The notes below the pieces were generated by a model that saw only the letters and a program-made list of their open reading frames with translations, was not told where the DNA came from and ran no database searches. The position numbers and the translations under genes were made by a program. DNA of 64,000 nucleotides from positions 33,624,338-33,688,337 of the forward strand of contig CM060199.1 of assembly GCA_030562195.1 (NCBI GenBank), read 5' to 3'. The DNA is from Nipponacmea schrenckii (taxonomy: Eukaryota; Mollusca; Gastropoda; Lottiidae). Positions 23,650-35,500 of the stretch are shown piece by piece (within the stretch, counting starts at the first letter, position 1; every line of letters starts with the position of its first letter).

Positions 23650-26600
23650 ATGGATTACAAAATGTTAAGTTCTCAGGTTTGTTTCTTTTTCCTTATTATT
23701 AAATGGGGACATATTGCGCAATTTTTTGAATTATTTACATTGTTGATTATACATGACAAACTGTATGGCTTGATCAACCTGAATTCGTTTTAAAAGGTTC
23801 ATTAAAAAAAAGAGTTATGTTTGGCATTATATTTTACTTTACTCATACATTTAATACTCAATAGTTTTCCTCAAACACCCACCCAAAAAATAAAGCGAAA
23901 ATGTTAAAGTAAACTTTTGATGATACTATCATGATGATAGATGTTAAGCAATGAGAGAAAATGTTTTGGTGAAATGAAGATATTTAGTAAACAATATCAA
24001 CAATATGGACTCTCAGATTCACAGACAGTACATCAAATAATTCAGAGGCAGGTGGCGTAGTACATATAACATGAAACTCGAATTCAAGTTTTGAACTGGA
24101 ATTTAAAAGCCTTAATCTTCAAGGTTAAATAAAACCTCTGGGATCTCATCTAGTAGAACAGTTTTTGAGCCTTTTATTGAAGGCTATATTAAATATATAC
24201 CAAATAAGCCAATTTTACATTTGCCACAAGGCGTAGTAATTAATTCCTCTCTTATTGTTTGATATTATAGGGTCGATTTGATCAATATGGTAGAAAACAT
24301 CATTTGAAGTCTCCCAATAGATTAATCTATATTGTGGTAGCTATTTTAGTATTTGGTATGTTATTAACTATACTCAATATCTATGAATTACATCAAATGA
24401 AAGAAGCTCATAACAACCATCCTAATCAACTGGTACCAATTGTTGAAGGTCAAACAGGAAAATCTGTTGACAAGCGGCCAGTTGTCTGGGTTGAGGGTAA
24501 ACATGTAAGTATTTTGTTATTTTTGCTTGCAATAAAAACATTTTTATGTAGTAGGTATATATGTAACCTTGTCTGACAAGCTAAGAGAGTAGAAATACAA
24601 TAAATCAGTCTGATGTCTTACTAAAATCAAACTAAAAAGAATAAAGTACCATAACCAAAAGTCTTATTGAGATGATTCAAACTCTTGATAAAGGATGAAT
24701 TATGTTCACAGATGTAATGGGTTTCACAATACATGTACTCATCAATTATACTACTCCATATTCACAGCTTGGGTGTGAGCTGTTTTCAATCTGATCAGTG
24801 TAGGGGAGAAAATCTCAACACCTTCATTTTGTGACTGCAGACAGTTGTCAACAACTTGATGCTATACAAAGAGCTAACATTCAAATATTTATAATGTTAC
24901 AAAGGATCAAAAAGTGATTTTTTTATGTATTGAATATATTGATGGATCAATTCACATCTTTATACCAGAATTAGTGTATATTGTTGTTTTAATGAATCTG
25001 ATCTGGTCATATTAAATAAGACATAGTGACCAGTGAAATCGTACCAATGCCACTCAACACTAATAATATTGCAAAACTAACATATATAATGTAATCCAAC
25101 AACCATACAGCAAACATTAATTGTTATTTATATAATGGTATACAACAATCAAACATTGCTACATATAATTCAATATGAACAACACGCATACATTGCTATT
25201 TAAATAGAATACAACAGATACATTGCTATATATAATGCAATACAACACAAATACATTGCTATATATAATGCAATACAACACAAATACATTGCTATATGTA
25301 ATGCAATACAACACACATACATTGCTATATATAATGAAATACAACACACATACATTGCAATATATAATGCAATACAACACACATTGCTATATATAATGTA
25401 ATACAACACAGATACATTGCTATATATAATGCAATACAACACAGAAGCATTGCTATACATGTATATACATTACATACAATTGTATGCCTATAATCTGATA
25501 TAATTCTGTATTGATTGTTTCAGCTTGAATCTGGATATTTACAACATGTTTTTAACGTGTTTGAAAGACTAGGATATGTTGTTGGTAGTCCTTTCTCTGA
25601 TTGGGAAGTCTTATGGTCACATGATTATCCGTTTGTTTCTTTATCGAAGCATGTATCAGATCTCAAACCATACCAAAAGGTACATGTACGTTTTTTTTTT
25701 AATTGAGCATGGTTTTTGACTGTTATTCCATTCAGCAAAATATAACAATGGATAAATATTAAAATTTATCTTATTATGTTTTTAAATTATGAATGTGCAT
25801 CTATTACTTTCCTTGCTTATTGAAGGTAATGATTAACATTTACAGGTCAACCATTTTCCTGGATCAGGTTATATCACAAATAAAGCCAGTTTAGCTTCAA
25901 CAAACATGCCTTTTATACCTAAAGCCTTTAAAATGCCTGAGGAAAAAAAGAAATTCATAGAATATGTAAGTTCATCTAATTCTGTCAAAGTTTATTTTAA
26001 ACTTTAAGGGACACTATATTACAAATGATATTAAGTTTATTAGCTGATAGAGCTCCATTTATGTATAACATTTTTCAATCTTACATGTGCTTAACCTGAT
26101 ATAAAATAACCTATTTTTTTTTTATTTTTGATGACAAGAAGAATTTTTTTTTATAAATATTAATAGATAAGTAGATGTGATTTCGATGATGATGTATGTA
26201 ACTTTTATTACAAAACAATTCATCAAACATGACCTAAATGTTTTCTAAAAGTTATTTATAAACTAGAAAAAAAGTGTTAACGATCACAATTATTTACCAC
26301 ATGCCACATTGAAAACAAAAAGCAATTTATGATGATATTGGTGCTTTCTTAAAGTGGAATATGTGAGGCCACTCAAGATTTCTTCCACTTTTTTTTTAAC
26401 ATTATAAATTGTTTCTAAAAAAGAAAAGTTCAAATTTAAGAAGTATGAAACAATTGAATCTGATAAAAATATAATTGTGCCTTGCTTATTGGTATTTAAT
26501 CTGATATTTGGACTGTCACAATGTTATAGACTTAGTTTAAGATGGGAAATAAATTTTCAGGTAAATAATCATAAAGATACAATGTGGGTAAAGAAAGGTA

Positions 26601-29600
26601 ATCATCATAGAGGTATTGAAATAAAAAATGTTAAAGGTAATCATTTTAATATCTTCATTAGTTAAGTAAAAGAATGGCAAACATAAATAACTCATTATCA
26701 TAAAAACACAAGGTTTGATGACATCACATATTCAGTGGTCAAAAAAAATTATTCTTATCGACAAATGTATTGTAACAAAAACAGCTTATAAGCTATTAAA
26801 AATTCGGATTTTATGCTCATGTGCTCAAAAGCTTGTATTTGAGATAAAACACAATTATTTATGTAAATTTCAGAATTAGATCTGACACAAAAAGGAACAT
26901 TTATTCAAGAATATGTTGCTAAACCGTATCTTATAGATGGAAAGTAAGTTTTAATAAGGTATTATTTGTTAATTCCTAGAAGGGCCATTGATTTACCTAC
27001 ATTTGCCAGTCATGTCTGATTGGAGTTCTAAAATGACTGGCTGCAATTTTATATTAGACAATTTTTCTATGCAAATCTGTTATATGTTGTGGATTTTTCA
27101 TGCATTCTTGATGAAATAAGTAAAAGATCATTATTTATGTGTTAAAATGTCTGATTGGGAACTTTTTAAATCAACAGCTGATTACTAGACTAAAACTGTT
27201 AAGCTAGAATCACAAAACTAGCCAGATTATTTTCACAATGGATACCTGATGATATTGTTATATTTCAGAAAGTTTGATATTGGTATATATACAATACTAA
27301 CTTCTATTAATCCATTAAGGTTATATATAGTAGATGGTGAAGTACTTGTAAGGTAAGTATTCTTTTTATTAGTGCTTCTTTTTATTATTTACTGCTCAAT
27401 AAAGATAAGCCTTGCCTTTATCTTCTAGAAGCGTTCCATATCAATTTTACTACAGTAATGTATCTTTATGGTTAATACAGTGTGACCTTGTCATTTCAGA
27501 TTTTGTGCCAAAAAATACCATCCATTTGATCCAAAGTCAAAAGAACAGTATGTTGTTGGTGATAATTATACTCCAATGTGGCAGGTTTGTTTGATATTAA
27601 TATGTAAAGTATCACTAATTCTTATATCACAATTTATTAGAACATTTGCCATAATTATATTCAAATAATGTTTATGAATTATAAAAACATTTACCCATGG
27701 TATACATGTTAAGTCAATAGGGCGTTATTGACTGACTCTTTATATTAATGCTTCTGAATTTTTATTATAGGTACGTGAAAATATTTTGTTTTAACTTTAG
27801 ATTATTATTGATATATCTGAAGAATATTAATTCTTATATTTTCAGCAATTTCAGTTGAAGAAATGATACTACCACAGATAATATTTCAGAGACATCCATA
27901 ACTAACGCATCTAATTATCCTAACCTTTAACTTGCACCTTGTTTTATCATAAATCTTTACTTTGTGACCTAGGCCAGTGCTTTTATGAGACTATGTTCTC
28001 ATCATTATCTAACACTAGTTAAAAATAACATATGATTTGCTATTTAATGGTCAAAGGTCTTTTTTTCATTGTATTTCAGATGCCTTCATTGAAGGAAATA
28101 TTCACTGAGATGGATTTCAGTTTCAAAAATACTCTACATTATCAAATCACAAATCAAACATCAGGTAATACTAGGAAATTCATTCAATGAAACCTTGTAC
28201 ACATTATAAGTTAAAAATCCTGAAATATTTAATTATTTAGGTGATTGTTTGTATGTGAATATCCCCTTTAAGAATAAGGAAATCACCCTGAGTGCTTATT
28301 GATTCTGACTGACTAAAAACCATGCTGTACTGCTGGTCTCTTATCAAAGATCATATAAAAGTCATAAGTTTTCAACTAGACATAAATAAAACATTTATTC
28401 AGTCATGAAAAACATTGTATACTATGTTTTGTTTGAATTTTAGAGAAAAGAGCTAATCAAATGTGGTCTGATATTGAAAAAGCAATATTAACTGTATATA
28501 AAGACAAAGAATCTAAATTGATAGAATCTGCAGCCAAATACAAGACTACAAGGTAAGTTGGGAACACATGCTGTAATGATATATAGTAAAATGATCAAGT
28601 AAAAGTTTAAAGCCTAAAAACAAACATTCAAATAATGATTCCTATTTGTAAGTTAGATCATTTATCTTTTAGGAATTTTTTTGAGATGGTCAGATTTGAC
28701 TTTGTTTTAGATGAAGATTTAAATGTATACTTAATGGAGGTAAGTTTTTTGGTGTACTTTACTTAATGACAAGGCAAATGTTGAAAAATTGTCCTGACTT
28801 TATGTTCACCCATTGCACACTGCATGGCATCATCTGTTCTACAATCTAATCAGTTGTAGAAATAAGGACATAAATCTTCACTCTCAAACTTCTTGTTATT
28901 TCAGGCTAATATGTCACCTAACTTATCTTCAAATCATTTTAAAGAAAATAAAAGATTATATGAACATGTGATATATAATATTTTAAGTTTAGTTGGAATT
29001 GGTAGATCTGTTACTTCACATTATCATAGAAGGTAAATCATTTTTATTTTTCTTTATATCATCTTTACATTTATTATACAGAGGGGCTACCGCAATCGTG
29101 GGATTATTGCCCAACTTTTCACAAATTGTGAGACCAGAGGCTTATTGCACTAGCTACAAACTGTAGACGAAGGTCAAATTTCTTAAAAAAAATTTGATAC
29201 AAGAATTCTTAGATAATGATTTATCCAGTGTCTATTATGTTTTTTTTTTTATTACGATGCTTTCATTTAGATAAAGCCATTTTATGGTACTGAATAGAAT
29301 CATTGTTAACAGATTTTTCTTACCAGTACAAATACACTCTTAACCATTTATCATTGAGTTGTATGTTGTACATACATACACTAATACTAATAATAAGTGG
29401 CCGATATTGAAAATATAGTCTAAGATTTTATTCTGCTGATTTACAAACATGTCTGTAGAGTACTGTACACATGTATGTGTCTGTTACTGCCTCTGCTTTT
29501 AGTCCATGGGGCATTTATAAATAAAATATAAATATATGTAAAGTAAAAATATTGAATATATGAATTGATTACACTGTTTTTTTGTATCTATTTATGTGAT

Positions 29601-30673
29601 GACTAATATTCTATATTTCTTGTTATTTTAGTGCTGATGATGTTCAAGAGATGCTAGGTATCAAGAAAAGATATTAGTGTTTTTCCTGAATTCTGTATTA
29701 AACATTGTTCACAGTCTTGTTTAATGCTGGTAAGTGATCAGAATTGAATAAATAAGACAATTTTACATAGATTTTACTGCCATTCATATCATGATACTTT
29801 AACATTACTAAGGCTACCTATCGTTATAATGCCTGTTGTAAATAACTTCCAAGATTCAATAAAAGTGATAATGCCGAGTTCATATAACATCAAAGATTCA
29901 ACGTAATAATAACAATATAGCAGACTTTTATATTCACAAATAGAACTTCTATTTTGATTTCTTCAATTCTTTGATAGGCTTGTCTTCTGTCATCTGTCTA
30001 TTGACTATACAGGCTTGTCTGCTGTCTATTGACTATATAGGCTTGTCTGCTGTCTATTGACTATACAGGCTTGTCTGCTGGTATAAATATATTAAAATGC
30101 GATTAAAATTTTTAACCGAACCTCAAAACTGATATAACTCTAGATAACTAGACTTGACATCACGACTTAGGTTGAACTGGACAAGTAGAGCTTTGTGAAT
30201 ATGCAATATACAAAATATCTATGGTTTGGTCATGCACAAAATGTTTATGGAAACTGATAGTGTTTAAATAGAAAAAATAAATATAAATATTTGTTTTTTT
30301 AGGAGTGTAAAATATGTTCCCATTGTTTAACTACAAGTTTAGAAAACACTTTAAAAACAGCCTATATAGAACATATAAATAAAGGTTCATGTAAAAGACT
30401 GTTTCCACCAGTAATGGTAGGTATCACTTATAACCAATATTTATTCAAAAAATCTTGCATTAATTTCTTAAGATTTTTTTCTAATAATTAAGGAAGTGGT
30501 TTGGTTAATGAAATTTTTTAGTTATTCCATATTGTTTGTAGACTCAGGAAGCTGCTACCAAATGGTCACTACAAAAAGGTGATAAAGTATACCAAAGTCT
30601 TCTTAAGACCAACAAATTAATGCAGCTATGGTTTATTGGTAAATGTCGTCAAAATCCATCCTTTTGTGTGTAA
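23650..30673 (+). CDS. TTLL15: Tubulin tyrosine ligase-like protein, ttll-15 type, with N-terminal membrane anchor
   Basis: Fifteen exons: 23650-23676, 24271-24504, 25524-25679, 25846-25965, 26561-26636, 26874-26943, 27269-27352, 27500-27584, 28080-28164, 28444-28552, 28673-28739, 28905-29032, 29632-29729, 30303-30416, 30542-30673. All boundaries are GT..AG and phases agree except in exon 13. The product is ~527 residues if exon 13 is read through its extra base. Residues 27-47 (LIYIVVAILVFGMLLTILNI) form one membrane span. The TTL domain follows: VNHFPGSGYITNK, then WVKKGNHHRGIEI (nucleotide-binding strand), FIQEYVAKPYLIDGKKFDIG, LRLYIVDGEVLVR, and the late block FVLDEDLNVYLMEANMSPNL with the E-x-N metal site. 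A cysteine-rich tail (ECKICSHC) ends the protein. TTLL enzymes add glutamate or glycine to tubulin tails; membrane-anchored C. elegans TTLL-15 is the closest type I recall. The first exon (MDYKMLSSQ) is inferred from phase and donor. Confidence 0.88.
25110..25460. repeat. 33-bp minisatellite in TTLL15 intron 2
   Basis: About ten copies of atacattgctatatataatg + caatacaacacaa, ending some 60 bp before exon 3. Overlapping Tyr/Cys/Ile-rich open frames on the minus strand are artefacts of the period. Confidence 0.92.
29632..29729 (+). other. TTLL15: TTLL15 exon 13 with apparent +1 frameshift
   Basis: The exon enters in phase 2 as SADDVQEMLGIK. In that frame it hits TAG at 29675-29677. From 29667 onward the next frame reads KDISVFPEFC and continues to a perfect donor (GTAAGT at 29730) in phase 0, matching the phase of exon 14. 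The exon is 98 nt where 97 would keep the frame. The extra base most simply sits in the AAAA run 29666-29669. Taken literally, the product ends at ~427 residues, after the catalytic blocks but without the cysteine-rich tail. Confidence 0.75.
29960..30080. repeat. ~30-bp tandem repeat in TTLL15 intron 13
   Basis: Three to four copies of ggcttgtctgctgtctattg + actatacag lie between exons 13 and 14. Each unit carries a pseudo-acceptor-like 'actatacagg'. Confidence 0.9.
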
Positions 30674-31252
30674 ATAAATCAAAAAAATACTCTTTTTTAA
30701 CTATTTATTTAGCTATAAGATTTGTTACTTTTGTTTTATTGTTCTTCATATCAAACATTGACTTGTCTGTACTTTACATTTCAACATCTTCAACTACAAA
30801 TATTTCATACAGTCCACACAAATATTTGTTTATTGTATGTTGAAGTAATAGATGCCTTTTAATGAATGAAGTAAAAAGTGTAGATATCCAAGACTGTATA
30901 CTTTTAATTCTCTAAGATATAAATCCATGTGCGATTGCTGCATATTATGAATTATTTTGTATTCAAAGTAGTTTTCACATTTAGATTTACATGTACTAGT
31001 TGTGTTCATTGATATATCTATATTATACACCTTCAGATAAATACATCACGATTCTATATGTTTGGAATATGACCAGACTAAATGTCAAATCAGGTAAACC
31101 TATTGCTGCCAATTACAATATTCCTTGTTTTATCAAAAGCATAATTATTTAAGATACTATATTTATACACATAATGTTGAAGTATATTGTCGACAACCCT
31201 ATTGTCCGTCCCAAACTTTATATTGATGAAATCTCTGATTAATAAATATCTT

Positions 31253-31425
31253 CCCGGTTGGAGGGACTGACGTGGAAAAAGCGTCTAGTTGCTCGACAGT
31301 TGGAAATCCTAAAAAAGTGTAGGCTAATGCCACTGTTCTGGCAAAATTTTCCTCATTGCACACTGCATGCATTAGCCCTTAAGGTGCAGAAGACTTCAAA
31401 CTCCATTCATTTTCATTTTTTCATA
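31253..31425 (+). mobile_element. SINE copy, 5'-truncated
   Basis: From ctcgacagttggaaatc through 'aggtgcagaagac' to 'aactccattcattt' it follows the second half of the longer copy at 48984-49290. The tRNA-like head is missing. It lies in the 3' UTR or downstream flank of TTLL15. Confidence 0.7.
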
Positions 31426-31670
31426 AATATTTGTCGAGACGAAACTTAAAGGGATTATAGATTTTGTGAAAAATTAGGAAGCTGCAATATATTTTCTGCT
31501 GTGTAGGTATTGCCTTTGGGCCATTTGTAACTTTTTAACCTCTATTTTATTTGAACTTTTGTATAAATTTTTTATTTTTAGAATCAAAGTTAATATTTAA
31601 TGAGTTTTATTGCTTAAAACTGTGATTATATATTATTGTATAAAACTTCATATTTTTTTTAATATAGAGA

Positions 31671-31683
31671 AATAAAGAATAAA
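31671..31683 (+). terminator. Candidate poly(A) signals for TTLL15
   Basis: Two AATAAA hexamers (31671-31676 and 31678-31683) lie 1 kb after the TTLL15 stop. Hexamers are common in AT-rich DNA, so use is unproven. An opposite-strand hexamer for ZC3H14 is at 31699-31704. Confidence 0.35.
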
Positions 31684-31698
31684 ATCTGCAAGATAAAA

Positions 31699-31704
31699 TT
31701 TATT
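31699..31704 (-). terminator. Candidate poly(A) signal for ZC3H14
   Basis: TTTATT on the plus strand, i.e. AATAAA on minus, 820 bp past the ZC3H14 stop. Another is at 32028-32033, closer to the stop. If 31699 is used, the 3' ends of ZC3H14 and TTLL15 would touch. Confidence 0.3.
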
Positions 31705-32523
31705 GGGTCACATAGTTGAATAGTCATACATGTACAATATATAGATAATGATTCTCAATTGTGATATTGGGAAAAAAAAAAACACAACTTCTACAACTAG
31801 TTTGTTTTTGAGTAAACAAAATCAGAAATGATATCTTGAATCATAAATAGTTCAGACATGGGATAGCCTATAACATATTCTGAACCACATCATTTCAACA
31901 ACAAAAAACTTATGGGTGTGATACCTAATTAGGTAGATAGAATAAGTACAATAAATATATTTTAAAGAAAAAATCAAATGCCCACATTTTTTAAATAAGT
32001 TCAATGATGACCTTAAATAACGATCCCTTTATTGGATATGTCAAAAGTTCAATGTATATAGATTTAACAACCGCTATCAAGATTCCATTTGAAATTTAAT
32101 GAAAGTACTTTAGGACACATATATAATGCCCACTTGTTATTATTGCTCTAAAATTATTTTCTTTTCTCCAAAGGTAAAACATATAGAAACTAAAGTCAAC
32201 TATTTGTATTACACCATGCTTTGGTCTTTCCAGACGAAGGCCTTTCATTCAAAACTAATAAATACTTATTCAAATCAGGATGAACTTGCTGTAATTCTGA
32301 AAAACTTCAAAAAATTCATATAAAAATTTCTTTTTTACTGTGTTGCTGAACTAGCCTTATCTTCAATACATTTGTCATCATTATGCATTTAATTTTCAAA
32401 TGATACTCTTTGTCCTGACCATCACAGGAGGAAAATGTCAGACATAATATAAACATAGGTTTAAACTGCATCACATTACTAATTTTTAAGGTTTACTGGT
32501 AGACAGTTACATCACTACTAAAC

Positions 32524-35500
32524 TTACTTTGCTTTGTCAACAGTTGTATCCGTTGATTTTGACCACTTTAATTTATCTTTAGTTGGTGGGGTAGGATGAT
32601 AATACGTACAAAATCGATTTCTACATGACATTCCAAAACGACAAGGCTGAAACAAATACAAAAATTATGTAGCTTTTTACATCAAGAGCCTAAACATTGT
32701 GACCGTGGCAATAAACTCAGTAAGCTTATGTAATATTTAAAAATATTTGCTTTGGATTCTCAATCAAAGCTCCATATATGCAAATACCCTCTTTACCATC
32801 TAACCTTCAAACTGACAGGGACAATAAAGGACAGTCTTAAACATCAATTTATCAAAAAAAAACACAAGTTATACCACTAAAATTTTTTGTTGGCAAAATA
32901 TTTATGACATGATTTGAAGGTAAGAGTTTTTGAGGATAGGAAAGGAAAGGAGCACAGGTTTGTAAAATCTCAAGCTATAGTATAACTGTTATACTTACTG
33001 TTGGATGGTAAAATGAACAACTCATATTGGTACAATTTGGATAATATAAACATTGTTTTTTATTAGTTGATGTTGTTGATGGTACTATTGATTGATGGTA
33101 AGATGATGGTGCTGGTACCATAACTTGATGAGGTACTGCTAACACTGCAATATAAATAGTATATGTCCTTAATAATTATAATATACCATGCGACAAAGTA
33201 ATTTCATGCAATCATTTAAAACAAAGATGTAATTCACATATAATTTTTTTAAATCCAGCAATCATACAGGGGGAGACAAGGAGGAGACTGCATTAGCTTT
33301 TCATAACCATCCATAAATTCTCACATTAATACGGATTCCGAATCTTTGAGAATCTTTGAAATCTTACCTTGAGGTATACCGACACCTGGTGTTAATCTAC
33401 GTGTAGCATGGGTATATGGACAATCTGGTCTAGAACACTTAGCATCGTATTTACAATTAGGATGTATATATAAACACTTGTCTGAGAATTTACACTGTGG
33501 AAATAATCTGAAAATATCAATAAGAACAAAAGTTTTGAAATAAGTCGACTCCAGATTTCTTCATTTCAATAGCATTATATACAATCAGAAAAGAACTTCA
33601 AAGTTGAAATTATCTGATTCAAGAGAAGTCATTACGATTTCTAATGAACTACTCGAAAGAAACTTGCTATGGCAGACTTAAAAGTAGATTCATAATTTGA
33701 CTGACTTGAAAAGAATTTGAGCACATTTAATCCCCTATAGCAGGCAAAATTTCATCTCAAATTAACTCAAGGTCACAAGTTGTTCTAGCTGAAATCATTC
33801 ACTTGAAATACAAATCTGATTGTACTGAATGTTTAGAAAGTAAAGAATGCATGCAAGAACTATAAGTAACCAACACATACTTGCAAGGTTGTGTAGGGTG
33901 ATGATATTGACAAGCATTACCATTGACACATGCTGGCCAGAATTTACATCTTTCATTAGCTTTAACTTGTTTCAATGGTGTCATTTCAACATCGTTTTCT
34001 TCTTCCTCTCCTCCCTCATCTTCAATTTGAATTAAATTTGATTTAAAAATAAAATGAGTTTAATCCTGTTATTAAATGAAGTAAGAATACAGCCCTGAGT
34101 TTATAAAACATTATGAAACACTTAATTGCTTTATCTACTGAACTGTTCCGTTTTACCCATGATCTGCAATCTACTTAGAGCCAATATCACATATCATTTA
34201 ATTTAACTGTTTTGTAAAGCATTAAAATAAACACATGCCAATCAAACTCTCATTTAGTTATTACATTTGATGTTAATCTTACTCTTTTTTATGTACTTTA
34301 TGTAGCATCTTAACTATCTTATGAATGGACATTATATTTAACATCTCAAACTGGACTTACCTATTGTCATGACTTATGACTATATAATAATAACCAGATA
34401 TATCTACTGAACTCAGTAATTTTTGAAAAATATTTCAGAATTACTTAGTTTAATGGATTAATACTTAGTACTTGGATTTATTGGATTAAAGAAGGATTCT
34501 TTAGTATTGGTTTGACATCAGGTATGTTCACTAATGAACAGTGATTCAATTTGACCCAGTTTGAATTTTCATTTGGGGTAGGATAACTTTCTTCTGAGCA
34601 AATGACAGAAATGTAATGTTTGATATACCTACCATCTGAATCTTTAAGTTTAATATTAAATGGTTGTATTCTAGGAGGATTCACTTTATTAACTGGTACA
34701 TCTGGTGTTTGTTGTTGAAATAAAGAAGTATCAGAATCAGCTTCATTCTCATCAAAATCTTCAGGATCAATACCATCTAATGTTACTACAAACTTTGGAT
34801 TTGGTCTAAAACAGTAAGGAATCACAACTTAATTATTACATATCTGTAATGACGCAATAAAAATGTATTTTACAAAGATGTTTGAATGTTTTCAATATGC
34901 CGATTCAAAATAAAAGTCGTTTGCGTATTTAGAAGTTTTAAGTAATACATTATCTCTCAATCATAACTATCCATTATCTCAATCATAGTTATCCATTATC
35001 CCAATCATCATTATCCATTATCCCAATCATAACTATTCATTATCTCAATCATTAATATCCATTATCCCAATCATCATTATCCATTATCCCAATCATAACT
35101 ATCCATTATCTCAATCATAACTATCCATTATCTCACTCATAACTATCCACTATCTCAATCGTTACTATCCATTATCCCAATCATCATTATCCATTATCTC
35201 AATCATCGTAACAATACATTATCTCAATCACTACTATCCATAATCTCAATCATCATAATTATCCATTATCTCAATCATACCTATTCATTATCCCAATCAT
35301 TACTATCCATTATCTCTATCATAACTATGAATTATCCATACATCATTATCCATTATCCCAATAACTATAATATCCATTATTTTAATCTTATCCATTACAA
35401 TTTTTATTTATATTAAATAAACCTACCTTTCTTTAACAGTTCTTTTGGCATACATAGCCTTATAATTATTCTCAGTAATGGTACTGTCCTCTAATACAAT

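Noticed and set aside
25159..25460. Tyr/Cys/Ile-rich minus-strand open frames
   Set aside because: Direct by-product of the 33-bp minisatellite, whose period is divisible by three.
34478..34632. Extension of ZC3H14 exon 11 past 34633
   Set aside because: It reads through a good donor (GTAGGT) and the next exon needs phase 1, which only the donor at 34633 provides.
34945..35390. Regular ~22-bp repeats considered as a CRISPR-like array
   Set aside because: Units are contiguous without unique spacers and lie in a eukaryotic intron; it is a minisatellite.
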